A DNA stretch of 64,000 bases, taken from positions 2,604,001 to 2,668,000 of the forward strand of contig OZ244993.1 in assembly GCA_965223485.1 (NCBI GenBank). The letters are read 5' to 3'. Position 1 is the stretch's first letter, and each line of letters opens with the position of its first letter. The notes under the pieces were generated by a model. That model had not been told where the DNA came from and searched no databases. It saw only the letters and a list, made by a program, of their open reading frames with translations. The stretch comes from VXPQ01 sp965223485. Lineage in GTDB: Bacteria > Bacteroidota > Rhodothermia > Rhodothermales > VXPQ01. Below, in pieces: positions 17,576-25,740 of the stretch. Made by a program: the position numbers and the translations under genes.

Positions 17576-19834
17576 ATGTTTGCTTCAGCGCATTGGTTCA
17601 GGTTCTGCGTAAAAGCCTCGATAGCGACTTTTCTTTGCGGCCTGTGTTGCCTGACGGTATCTCAGGCGCAAACGTCGGAGCGGGCTTTCGTACTCGGTAA
17701 AGTTGTGGGTGATGATGGGTCACCGATCCCGTTTGTCAACGTGCAGGTAGTAGGCGCCACCGATGGGGCGGCAACGGGGCGGGATGGCCGTTTCGACTTC
17801 GTCACCCGACAGCTGGGGAGACAGGCGCTCCAGGCGACTATGGTCGGCTTTGAGCCTGCGAGGCGCACCCTTCATCTGGCGCCGGGAGACACCGTAACGG
17901 TGCGTCTTGTGCTTCGAGAGACGCTTATCACCCTTGACGAAGTTGAGGTAACGGCCAGCGCGTATTCCACTGGGGAGGCAGAGACGGTCACCCTCCAGTC
18001 GTTGGAAGTTGTTACGACGCCTGGAAGTGCAGCAGATATTTTTCGGACCATCAAGACGTTTCCGGGTGTGTCGATGGTAGACGAAGGATCTGGTCTTTTC
18101 GTCCGCGGCGGCGATGTGAGCGAGACCGTCATTCTGCTCGATCAGGCCACGCTTACCCACCCCTATAAATTTGAGTCTCCCACTGGAGGAGTGTTCGGGA
18201 TCATTCCTCCTTTCATGGTGCGCGGCACGGTGTTTTCATCCGGGGGCTTCTCGGCCCGCTACGGCAATGCCCTTTCGGCAGTACTGTCCATGGACAGCCA
18301 AAACATGCCGCTGCAGCAGAATTATTCGTTCAATCTCGGTCTCGCCGCAGCATCGCTTGGCGTCAATGCGCCAGTCGTTCCCGGAAAGCTCGGCTTGCGC
18401 TTTACAGGGAACCGAAGCTTCACGGAGCTCATGTTTCGGCTTAATGGCCAGCATGATCAATTCACGATCCTTCCGCGCGGTTATGACGGAAACCTGAGCC
18501 TTATCTACCAATACTCACCTACCGGGCGAATCAAGTTTTTCAACTTCACGACAGACGACCGGGTGGGCGTGCATGTGAATCAGCCCTCATTCGACGGCGT
18601 TTACCGAGGCCAGACTACCAGTTGGCTTCACAATGTCCAGTGGACCGATATTTACAAGGGTTGGCTTCTGCAAACAAGCGCCTCGCTGAATCGGTACAAA
18701 GCACTCCAGCAACTGGGTAATCTGGATCTGGAACCCGGCGACGATACCTATAAGCTTCGTACCGATGTGGAGCGTGATCTGCATGAGCGAGCGCGTGTCC
18801 GTTCAGGTGCTGAACTTGAGCGCACAACAAGCCGCTTCCGCGGCGCTTTTCCGTTTCAGGAGGACATTCTTGACCCTGCGGCGGACATTTTCGAACTCGA
18901 CGAGGCGTATAGCGCTACGCGCACCGGCGCCTACGCGGAAGTCGAAATGAAGCCTACGCGGCGGATTGTGGGCAACACGGGCGTGCGGATCGATTATCAT
19001 AGTCTGGCCGGCGAGGCCATTATCGACCCACGCGTTTCCTTTCGCTACATGTTGTCCAGGAACACGGATCTGCGGCTTGCCTGGGGCCTCTACCATCAGT
19101 TCGCCGCTCCCTTCGAATACAATGCCACCAGCGGAAATCCGGCGCTGGGTCCCCAGCGCGCTCAGCATTTCATTGCCGGGTTGAGCCACGAGCGCGACTT
19201 GCTCATGCTGCGACTGGAAGCTTATCACAAACCGTACCGCGATCTGATCCTGGTCTCTCCCGATTTGAACTACACCAATGGCGGTGAAGGAACGGCCCGG
19301 GGACTGGATGTATTCGCCAAGTACGGGGCCTTTCTTCAGACACGTTTCAACGGTTGGGCGGCTTACTCCTTTCTTGAGTCGCGCCGCGTGCAGCCTCGCC
19401 ATCTTGGCCGCGAGGTCGTCTACGAGCGGGCTCCCTCGCCCTTCGATATCACGCACAACCTGACTATCGTGGCGAAATTGCGACTCGTTGGCTTTTTGAG
19501 CAGCGGTCTCACATTCCGTCATGCTACAGGGCGTCCTGTCACGCCGGTAGTCGGTGCTCTTGCCCAAGGAAACGGGAGCTACTTCTTGCCTATAGAAGGG
19601 TCGGTCGGGTCGGAGCGCCTGCCGGATTTTCGGCGGCTGGACGCCTCACTGAGCTATTTCTTACCGTTTGGAGAGGGGCACAATATTACGTTCTATTTTT
19701 CCGTTGGCAATGTGCTCAACCAGGCCAATGTGATCGACTACGAATATTCAGCCGATTATACGGAACGCGGCGAGCGCACGACGAACTATCGCAGGTTTAT
19801 CTATTTCGGGACCACGCTTAATCTGAATCGATGA
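17576..19834 (+). CDS. TonB-dependent outer-membrane receptor with carboxypeptidase-regulatory-like domain
   Basis: 752 residues: signal peptide (residues 1-32, ending VSQAQ), a CarboxypepD_reg-like beta-sandwich (about 38-120; GKVVGDDGSPIPFVNVQVVG), a plug domain (130-240; LFVRGGDVSETVILLDQA) and a beta-barrel to the C-terminus. Family role: TonB-driven uptake across the outer membrane in Bacteroidota-like bacteria. No SusD partner is adjacent, so the substrate is open. Confidence 0.88.
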   Translation: MFASAHWFRFCVKASIATFLCGLCCLTVSQAQTSERAFVLGKVVGDDGSPIPFVNVQVVGATDGAATGRDGRFDFVTRQLGRQALQATMVGFEPARRTLHLAPGDTVTVRLVLRETLITLDEVEVTASAYSTGEAETVTLQSLEVVTTPGSAADIFRTIKTFPGVSMVDEGSGLFVRGGDVSETVILLDQATLTHPYKFESPTGGVFGIIPPFMVRGTVFSSGGFSARYGNALSAVLSMDSQNMPLQQNYSFNLGLAAASLGVNAPVVPGKLGLRFTGNRSFTELMFRLNGQHDQFTILPRGYDGNLSLIYQYSPTGRIKFFNFTTDDRVGVHVNQPSFDGVYRGQTTSWLHNVQWTDIYKGWLLQTSASLNRYKALQQLGNLDLEPGDDTYKLRTDVERDLHERARVRSGAELERTTSRFRGAFPFQEDILDPAADIFELDEAYSATRTGAYAEVEMKPTRRIVGNTGVRIDYHSLAGEAIIDPRVSFRYMLSRNTDLRLAWGLYHQFAAPFEYNATSGNPALGPQRAQHFIAGLSHERDLLMLRLEAYHKPYRDLILVSPDLNYTNGGEGTARGLDVFAKYGAFLQTRFNGWAAYSFLESRRVQPRHLGREVVYERAPSPFDITHNLTIVAKLRLVGFLSSGLTFRHATGRPVTPVVGALAQGNGSYFLPIEGSVGSERLPDFRRLDASLSYFLPFGEGHNITFYFSVGNVLNQANVIDYEYSADYTERGERTTNYRRFIYFGTTLNLNR

Positions 19835-19884
19835 GCGATGCGGTGCATAGAGGCTTTGCTTCCGACCCTGGACTCAGGGGCGGT

Positions 19885-20408
19885 GATCGTAAGCCTGACC
19901 GATCCCTTGGAGCTTTTGCATTTATGCACCGACGCATGGTGAATACGAGGGCAAAATCAAGGAACCGCCAACGCAGGCATCCGTAATCCCCGATGGGAGA
20001 GGCAAGGGCGACGCGACAAATCGGCGCCCTGTCCTCTTACTAAAAAATGCAGTTATAAGGGGGGATACCATGATCGGAACAAAAATATCGGAGCAGGACC
20101 TGGACAAGGTCAGGGACATCGTGGCCCGGGCTCTTGCGAAACGCTTCAGTCGTGAAGAATTCGTCTTCGATCCCATCATAGTCAAGCCTGATCTTGACCA
20201 TGACGGAGACGAAATCCTCCGGATACAGATTATTTTCGACGGCGATCAGGACAATCTCGATCCTGGTTGGACAGCGGGGATAGTCGGACGCATTTACCCG
20301 GAAATGGAAGCGATTCCCGTAACGGCCTACCCGATTACTACGTTTATCGAGAAGTCCGAGTGGGAAGATCCGGCGTACGATATCCCCTGGTGGGAAGAAG
20401 ATGCGTAA
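19885..20408 (+). repeat. 0.53-kb direct repeat, copy B (left flank of the CRISPR-Cas locus)
   Basis: From GATCGTAAGCCT at 19885 through the stop of the 112-residue gene, this segment is highly similar to 33198-33729 in the same orientation. It spans about 185 bp of upstream sequence plus the entire gene. It ends 52 bp before the first CRISPR repeat. A shorter third copy (16450-16641) drives the TPR chimera. Confidence 0.85.
20070..20408 (+). CDS. conserved hypothetical protein (duplicated, acidic)
   Basis: 112 residues, paralogous to the gene at 33385. Key segments are ISEQDLDKVRDIVA, DPIIVKPDLDHDGDEIL, IIFDGDQDNLDPGWTAG and ITTFIEKSEWEDP. Many Asp/Glu residues and no membrane segment. I do not recognise a named family. 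Its paralogue sits directly before a HEPN gene, which suggests a toxin-antitoxin or regulatory partner; this copy has lost that neighbour and abuts the CRISPR array instead. SD-like GGGGGG lies about 8 nt before the ATG. Confidence 0.7.
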   Translation: MIGTKISEQDLDKVRDIVARALAKRFSREEFVFDPIIVKPDLDHDGDEILRIQIIFDGDQDNLDPGWTAGIVGRIYPEMEAIPVTAYPITTFIEKSEWEDPAYDIPWWEEDA

Positions 20409-20460
20409 GAAGACGGGTGTGGCGGCCTCTCTCATGTCAGTCATGTCGCAGAGTTGGAGG

Positions 20461-21613
20461 GCTTCAATGAGGCCGGAGCACTTAAGGCTCCGGAAATGAG
20501 TTCGGCGGCCGCTTCTTCGAGTTGCGGAATCGTAGCTTCAATGAGGCCGGAGCACTTAAGGCTCCGGAAATGTTTCTCATGGAATTTGGAAGACGATCTT
20601 CCCGACGGCTTCAATGAGGCCGGAGCACTTAAGGCTCCGGAAATGTGACGGCGCTGATCGACAACAAATTCGAGGGATTGGCGCTTCAATGAGGCCGGAG
20701 CACTTAAGGCTCCGGAAATGCCCCGACGAATTGCAGGCATAGGGCACGGTCAACGAGCTTCAATGAGGCCGGAGCACTTAAGGCTCCGGAAATGGTGCTG
20801 ACGGGAAGCGCCGATGCGCAACAGTGGCAGGCTTCAATGAGGCCGGAGCACTTAAGGCTCCGGAAATGGTATGGCGGCATGGCTCATACAGCATTTCATC
20901 CATCGCGGCTTCAATGAGGCCGGAGCACTTAAGGCTCCGGAAATTTCGCAACTCGTCATCAAGCTGGGCCAAACGACGCTGCCGCTTCAATGAGGCCGGA
21001 GCACTTAAGGCTCCGGAAATGGTGGCGCACGTGGTCCGGGCGCGGTGCGCCAGCCGATGCTTCAATGAGGCCGGAGCACTTAAGGCTCCGGAAATTGCCG
21101 GGTCCGCCCGTACTGGCGGCCGGGTGGTCCGAGCTTCAATGAGGCCGGAGCACTTAAGGCTCCGGAAATCGTGACAAAGAGTCCAGGCAGCATCAAAAAT
21201 TGCTTGCTTCAATGAGGCCGGAGCACTTAAGGCTCCGGAAATGCTGTACCAGCGAATGACGTGCGCGCGCTGACGAGCGGTGCTTCAATGAGGCCGGAGC
21301 ACTTAAGGCTCCGGAAATGACAAGCGCTCCGGCAGAGCAACCGGAGGCGGCGGAAGCTTCAATGAGGCCGGAGCACTTAAGGCTCCGGAAATCCGTTAAT
21401 GCTAACGTGTCGCAGCCGGCAGGCGAAAGCTTCAATGAGGCCGGAGCACTTAAGGCTCCGGAAATGACTGATTCTCAAGCCGCCATCGTTTTCGTCATGA
21501 AAGCTTCAATGAGGCCGGAGCACTTAAGGCTCCGGAAATGGCTATGTGGGCCATAGTCCACCCACTGTCAGGAGTCGCTTCAATGAGGCCGGAGCACTTA
21601 AGGCTCCGGAAAT
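20461..21613 (-). CRISPR. type I-G CRISPR array: 16 identical 37-nt repeats, 15 spacers
   Basis: Repeats start at 20461, 20535, 20608, 20683, 20757, 20831, 20908, 20984, 21059, 21133, 21206, 21282, 21356, 21429, 21503 and 21577. Each reads GCTTCAATGAG, a spacer base pair, then the stem CCGGAGC / GCTCCGG around a 7-nt ACTTAAG loop, ending AAAT on the plus strand. Spacers are 36-40 nt. The minus strand gives a repeat ending in CTCATTGAAGC, resembling the usual ATTGAAAC-type crRNA 5' handle, and the cas genes and leader are on that side, so transcription is probably leftward. Even the leader-distal repeat is undegenerated. Confidence 0.98.
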
Positions 21614-21829
21614 AGCCTATCTCTATCTCCTTGCAGGAGATCGGCCTTTAAGACATAATGCGAGCACTGCACTGCGGGCCGTCGATAATGATACGAACTT
21701 TTATGGCCAATCGTAAAATGAAAGGCATATCTCTTTGGGTACCAAGGCGTTATAGCAAAGCGAGCGCTGGCCATGATTATCTGTCCATTAAAGTTCTCGC
21801 GATCCGCAAGGCGCCTTTCTCCCTCCTCC
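21614..21829 (-). promoter_or_regulatory. CRISPR leader
   Basis: 216-bp non-coding gap between cas2 and the array, on the expected leader side. An inverted repeat ATCTCC-TTGCA-GGAGAT lies at 21629-21645, about 15 bp from the first repeat. Promoter elements could not be fixed with confidence. Confidence 0.65.
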
Positions 21830-22123
21830 TTAAACAATCACTGCCTGACGGGTCGGCGTTTCGTAGACCTTGCCCAAACTCTCGACTCGCGGGGAAACCC
21901 GTTCCACAAGCCCGATGTCGATGATAAGGACATGATCTTCCGACGGCTTGATCAAGGACTCCAGACGAGCAGCCATCTCCGCATGGCGGCGAGCCGTCAA
22001 CCGGCACTGGAAAACCGATAGCTGCAACCAGTGGCCGTAGCCTTTCATGGCTTTGAACACCTTGCGCCAGCGCCTGGGTTCCGCAATATCGTACGTTACG
22101 ATGTAAAGTCGCTCGGCGGCCAT
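21830..22123 (-). CDS. cas2: CRISPR-associated endoribonuclease/integration factor Cas2
   Basis: 97 residues with the ferredoxin-like start ERLYIVTYDIAEPRRWRKVF (catalytic-type Asp) and LQLSVFQCRLTARRHAEM. It acts with Cas1 as the spacer-integration complex. The start is 4 bp after the cas4-cas1 stop, so the two are co-translated from one mRNA, and the array leader follows directly. Confidence 0.95.
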   Translation of the reverse strand: MAAERLYIVTYDIAEPRRWRKVFKAMKGYGHWLQLSVFQCRLTARRHAEMAARLESLIKPSEDHVLIIDIGLVERVSPRVESLGKVYETPTRQAVIV

Positions 22124-22127
22124 AAGA

Positions 22128-23837
22128 TCATCTGGGAAGATAGTGAGGATACGTGGATATTTCGCCCTGAAAGTATCGGATCAGCAGCCGCGCCTGAACC
22201 TCGATCAGACGGCGCATGGAAACGCGGTAACCGAAAAAGGGATGAGTGGTTTCCTGGTCCATACGGCGCTCGAAAGCGGCGATTACCGCTTTACGTCCAC
22301 CGGATTTAAGGGCGCAGGAAGGACCGTTCAGGATAAAGTCGCTGGCCTTGATTTCGCCATTGTTTATTACCTGGATGACGCAGGAATCGGCAATGATGGG
22401 GCGAAAAGGCTCCATCAGATCAAGCGCCAGCGCAGGGCGTCCATGCCTGGGGCGGTGGTAAAAGCCCATATACGGATCCAGTCCCGTAGCGGAGATGGTT
22501 GTCGTGAAAGCCCTCGTAAGAAGGGCATAGGTAAACGAAAGCATCGCATTGACGGGATCTGTCGGCGGACGCCTGTTGCGTTTTTCGAAGGCGAAGATCG
22601 GAAACCGCTCTCTGATTTCCGTTGCAAGCATGCTTTCGAACCGGCCGAAATACACGGCCGCTGCTTCTCCCTCGATTCCCAGCAGTTCCTGGGCGTCTTT
22701 CGTTCTGGCGGCCCGTTTCGCCATACGCTGAAGACGGACGAGAGCTTCTTCCCGCTCTTCCGGTTCCGCTCTCCAGTTCCGACGCAGCATGGTGCGTGTA
22801 TTCCGCACCTTTGCTTCGATCAGGCCTTGCGCCAGAACGAGGCATCGCCTGGCGTCGAAAGCGAAACGGTATTGCGCTTCGCGGGTCGCAACGTTGCGGT
22901 TGCCGGTTCCAACGGTATGTCCAAGCAGCCACCCTCCCATGGAAAACCACGAAACCGGTATTTCGGCGCGCATAAGGGCATGGAGCGCCGGAGTAGTTAC
23001 CGAAACCGATCCGAACAACGCAACCTGCGAGACATCGATCATCGCCACTTCCACCTTCTCCACCTCGGTTTCGACGACGAGCCTCTCCCCTCGTTTCCGC
23101 AGCCTTGCTCCCGGCGTTTGCACATACAGCGGCAGGGCCGGATCGTCGGACGGGTTCAACGGACGCAGGTTCGCCAATCCCTTGCGAAAGAGATTGGTTT
23201 CGTCCGGCAGGCAAATCCCCGCCAGCGAGCAGCGCGGACACTTGGGGCTATCCTCCAGAGGAGGCGGACGGCGGACGGACGAGGCGGCGTAGCGAAGCCC
23301 CGCAATAGCTTCCATCGTTCGCGCTCTCAATTCCTCGTCGAAAAAGACCGGCACCCGCTCGCGCGAACCGGCATACCACAAGGCTCCATGAGAAACCTTG
23401 TACCCATTATCTTCGAGAATCATGCCCTGTACGCAGACTTGTACGCGTTCCGGTTCATAAGCTCCGGCAGCAACGTGAGGACGTTTGCCTTTCTTGTAGT
23501 CTATCGGCGTCACCGTGCCGTCGTCCGCCTCCACGAGATCCATTTTGGCGATAACGCCAAGCCGCTGCGAAGACATCGTTACGGAACGGCCTTTCGCCAT
23601 TTCCTCGCCAAGTTCGTCCGGCGCAGGGAAATCCCCCCTACCCGCGTCAACGCGGGCATGAGCGCGTTTCCCGGCGGCGGTATCCCCGCTGTCGGCCCAT
23701 TCGTTTTCAACCCACTCCAGATAGGCGAGCCTTGGGCAATACACCCATTCGTTGACCATGCGGGCCGGAATCAAGGGGGTTTCGCCGGAAGCGGGCGGCG
23801 GGGGCAAGGCAAGAGAGAATTGGGAACCTTCGTTCAT
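22128..23837 (-). CDS. cas4-cas1: Cas4-Cas1 fusion
   Basis: 569 residues from ATG at 23837; the longer open frame upstream is spurious because homology begins just after this Met. Residues 1-200 are Cas4: YCPRLAYLEW supplies the first Fe-S cysteine, TPIDYKKGKRP the RecB-type nuclease motif, and CPRCSLAGIC the other three cysteines. The rest is Cas1, with a metal-site Glu in AAAVYFGRFESML and HRPRHGRPALALDLMEPFRP near the C-terminus. This fusion is a hallmark of type I-G (I-U), where Cas4 selects PAM-bearing prespacers. Confidence 0.96.
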   Translation of the reverse strand: MNEGSQFSLALPPPPASGETPLIPARMVNEWVYCPRLAYLEWVENEWADSGDTAAGKRAHARVDAGRGDFPAPDELGEEMAKGRSVTMSSQRLGVIAKMDLVEADDGTVTPIDYKKGKRPHVAAGAYEPERVQVCVQGMILEDNGYKVSHGALWYAGSRERVPVFFDEELRARTMEAIAGLRYAASSVRRPPPLEDSPKCPRCSLAGICLPDETNLFRKGLANLRPLNPSDDPALPLYVQTPGARLRKRGERLVVETEVEKVEVAMIDVSQVALFGSVSVTTPALHALMRAEIPVSWFSMGGWLLGHTVGTGNRNVATREAQYRFAFDARRCLVLAQGLIEAKVRNTRTMLRRNWRAEPEEREEALVRLQRMAKRAARTKDAQELLGIEGEAAAVYFGRFESMLATEIRERFPIFAFEKRNRRPPTDPVNAMLSFTYALLTRAFTTTISATGLDPYMGFYHRPRHGRPALALDLMEPFRPIIADSCVIQVINNGEIKASDFILNGPSCALKSGGRKAVIAAFERRMDQETTHPFFGYRVSMRRLIEVQARLLIRYFQGEISTYPHYLPR

Positions 23838-23867
23838 GGCGGCTATATTGCAGTTGTTACGATTATC

Positions 23868-24040
23868 CGAATTGTACGCAACGGTATGAACTCCGCCAAA
23901 AACACGGAGCGGGTCTTGAAAAGCGGCGGAGGGAACAGCCTCCTCACTCCTTCGACCGCCTTGCTCAAGCGGAGGCTCGGCGCCTCGCCCGCTCCCCGGA
24001 TGCTGACGCCATATGAAATCGGCTTGCTGCGACGCAGCAA
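23868..24040 (+). pseudogene. 5'-truncated duplicate of the phosphoribosyltransferase gene
   Basis: On the plus strand this stretch is clearly similar to the last about 150 bp of the intact gene at 24645-25373. Read in the same frame it gives YELRQKHG and SPDADAI, then a TGA where the intact gene has CGA. Only the C-terminal 50 codons remain. It lies just upstream of cas4-cas1 (divergent) and marks a duplication or insertion boundary of the plus-strand island. Confidence 0.75.
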
Positions 24041-24146
24041 AAGGGAGATGTCCGAGGTTGCGGGTGAAGCGCTTGCTGCGTATTCCGATGACGGCGATTT
24101 TGCTGCAAGCCCAACCGTCCAAGAGAAATAATCCCGTGTGGCGCTC

Positions 24147-24470
24147 ATGGACGAAGTAGTTCAGAAAATGGTGCAATCCATCGTCGCCGAAGTCAACCCG
24201 GAGCAGGTGATTCTTTTCGGGTCGCGCGCTTCCGGAAACGAAAGGAAAGATTCGGATGTGGACCTGATAGTTATCGAATCGGCTCCTTTCGGCAAGATGC
24301 GAAGTCGACGACTTGAGGCCGCTCGTTTATACAAGGCGGTAGCGGGCTTCAATGTCTCGGCAGACATTCTGGTCTATAGCAGCGATGAGGCAGACCGTTG
24401 GCGTGGTTCGCGCAACCATGTTCTCGGACGGGCGCTTCGGGGGGGAACGGTGCTCCATGCTCGACCTTGA
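24147..24470 (+). CDS. MNT-type nucleotidyltransferase (antitoxin-like)
   Basis: 107 residues with the minimal nucleotidyltransferase signature GSRASGNERKDSDVDLIVIE (GSx-type loop plus DxD). MNT proteins pair with HEPN ribonuclease toxins and neutralise them by modification such as AMPylation. A HEPN-like ORF overlaps its 3' end by 14 bases. ATG at 24147 is preferred over the GTG at 24138. It lies on the opposite strand to all cas genes. Confidence 0.85.
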   Translation: MDEVVQKMVQSIVAEVNPEQVILFGSRASGNERKDSDVDLIVIESAPFGKMRSRRLEAARLYKAVAGFNVSADILVYSSDEADRWRGSRNHVLGRALRGGTVLHARP

Positions 24471-24648
24471 CGATGCCCGCGAACTTCTGGCCGCTGCGGA
24501 TCGCGATCTGTCGGCATTGCGCGGGATGGAGGATACGACTGTCTTCGCCGATGAAATTGCCGGTTTTCACGCACAGCAGGCGGTGCAGCGCCTGGAAAAT
24601 CTGAGAACACGTGTTTATCGTCGGCTTGCCGAAGCAGAGCCCCTGTGA
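24457..24648 (+). CDS. short HEPN-domain protein (probably truncated)
   Basis: 63 residues: LDDARELLAAADRDLSAL, then EIAGFHAQQAVQRLENL, the central helix of MNT-associated HEPN proteins. The usual second half (the THDL-type segment and the catalytic Rx4-6H region) is absent. It starts inside the MNT gene and its stop overlaps the next start (GTGA). It may be an inactive remnant or a minimal partner. Confidence 0.65.
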   Translation: MLDLDDARELLAAADRDLSALRGMEDTTVFADEIAGFHAQQAVQRLENLRTRVYRRLAEAEPL

Positions 24649-25373
24649 ATCCACTTTCTCCTCCTCCAAGGATCGCTTGGCAAGACTTTCCGGATGTTGT
24701 CTTGTTAGCCACCGAATCCGATACGAAGAGGCATCCGGAGTATCCCGCCGCGAAAGCGGGTGACGCCGAGGCTGCGGCGAAGCTTGTTCGTGCTTTGGTC
24801 GGTAGACCGGGTATCGAAGCAGTGCAAACGCTGATCAGGCCAATCAAAGAAGGAAGCGCACCTGTACTTGTCAGCGCTCATGCCTACGAACGCGGCGGCG
24901 TCAATGCAATTCCGATCGTGCTGGCGGCGTTCCTCGGCGATAAACTGGACATTGCTTTCGAGACTACGGTCGTACAGGCGAATATCGCCTGTCACACGGG
25001 TGCGGACGGATACGGTCGCCTTGCTCGGCAGGCCCGATTCGAGGGCCGTGTCCGTAAAGGGCGCAGCTATATCATGGTAGACGATTTCGTCGGACAAGGC
25101 GGAACGCTGGCTAACCTGCGCGGTTGGATCGAACATCAAGGATGCCGGGTTGTCGGCGCCGTTGCGCTAACAGGCAAACCGTACTCCGCTAAACTGAATC
25201 CCTCCAGGGAGCAACTACATGAACTCCGCGAAAAACACGGGCCGGAGTTTGAAGATTGGTGGAGAGAACAGTTCGGTCATTCCTTCGAATGCCTTACTCG
25301 ATCGGAGGCCCGGTATCTCGCCCGCTCCCCGGATGCCGACGCCATACGAAATCGGTTGGGCGCGGCTTCTTGA
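24645..25373 (+). CDS. phosphoribosyltransferase-domain protein
   Basis: 242 residues from a GTG that overlaps the HEPN stop. The PRPP-binding loop YIMVDDFVGQGGTLANLRG is clear, preceded by SAHAYERGGVNAIPIVLA. The C-terminus contains LARSPDADAIRNRLG, duplicated as a pseudogene at 23868. Such stand-alone PRTases occur in defense and mobile loci; substrate unknown. Tight overlap with MNT and HEPN suggests one operon. Confidence 0.75.
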   Translation: MNPLSPPPRIAWQDFPDVVLLATESDTKRHPEYPAAKAGDAEAAAKLVRALVGRPGIEAVQTLIRPIKEGSAPVLVSAHAYERGGVNAIPIVLAAFLGDKLDIAFETTVVQANIACHTGADGYGRLARQARFEGRVRKGRSYIMVDDFVGQGGTLANLRGWIEHQGCRVVGAVALTGKPYSAKLNPSREQLHELREKHGPEFEDWWREQFGHSFECLTRSEARYLARSPDADAIRNRLGAAS

Positions 25374-25445
25374 GAACAAAGTTGGTACATGGAGAGATTA
25401 AAGGCTTGTTTTTCGACACATTGTTACTGAATCAGGAAAACGACG

Positions 25446-25655
25446 ATGCCGAACGCAGCCTGGATAGAGGCCGTCGAGCGCTGGCGCAAACTCTCACTTG
25501 AGGAACGCCGTCGCCGTCATCTGGAAGCGATCCCCCGTCACGTCGCCAACTCCATGGCGATGGAGGGCGAGCCGGTGGACGAGGAATGGATTCGGGAACG
25601 ACTCGCCCGCCATATTCAGCCATGCGCTACGCCGAAACGTCCTTCGGAATCCTGA
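25446..25655 (+). CDS. VbhA-like small protein (possible Fic inhibitor-type antitoxin)
   Basis: 69 residues, basic N-terminal helix then HVANSMAMEGEPVDEEWIRE. The segment SMAMEG fits the (S/T)xxxE(G/N) inhibitory motif of VbhA/Fic antitoxins. No Fic gene is adjacent, so either the partner is lost or the match is coincidental. It follows the PRTase by 72 bp and ends 1 bp before a 25-bp repeat. Confidence 0.55.
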   Translation: MPNAAWIEAVERWRKLSLEERRRRHLEAIPRHVANSMAMEGEPVDEEWIRERLARHIQPCATPKRPSES

Positions 25656-25656
25656 G

Positions 25657-25681
25657 AGGTGGTTCGGGTTGATTGGACAGA
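25657..25681 (+). repeat. 25-bp direct repeat, left copy
   Basis: Identical over 25 bases to 32884-32908 (core GGTTCGGGTTGATTGGACAG). The two copies bracket exactly the csb2-csb1-csb3-cas3 operon. A hairpin (CACTTCC-AAT-GGAAGTG) follows immediately at 25683-25699. It could be an end sequence of an IS3-family element. Confidence 0.8.
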
Positions 25682-25740
25682 CACTTCCAATGGAAGTGCG
25701 TTGCAAACTGTATCAAGGGGCGGCAGAATTAGACACATGA

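Noticed and set aside
20441..21556. Several open frames of 64-144 codons across the CRISPR array repeating the peptides FNEAGALKAPEM or ISGALSAPASLK
   Set aside because: They are translations of the CRISPR repeats themselves, not genes.
22143..24131. 662-codon plus-strand frame opposite cas4-cas1
   Set aside because: A shadow of the real Cas4-Cas1 frame with no recognisable domain.
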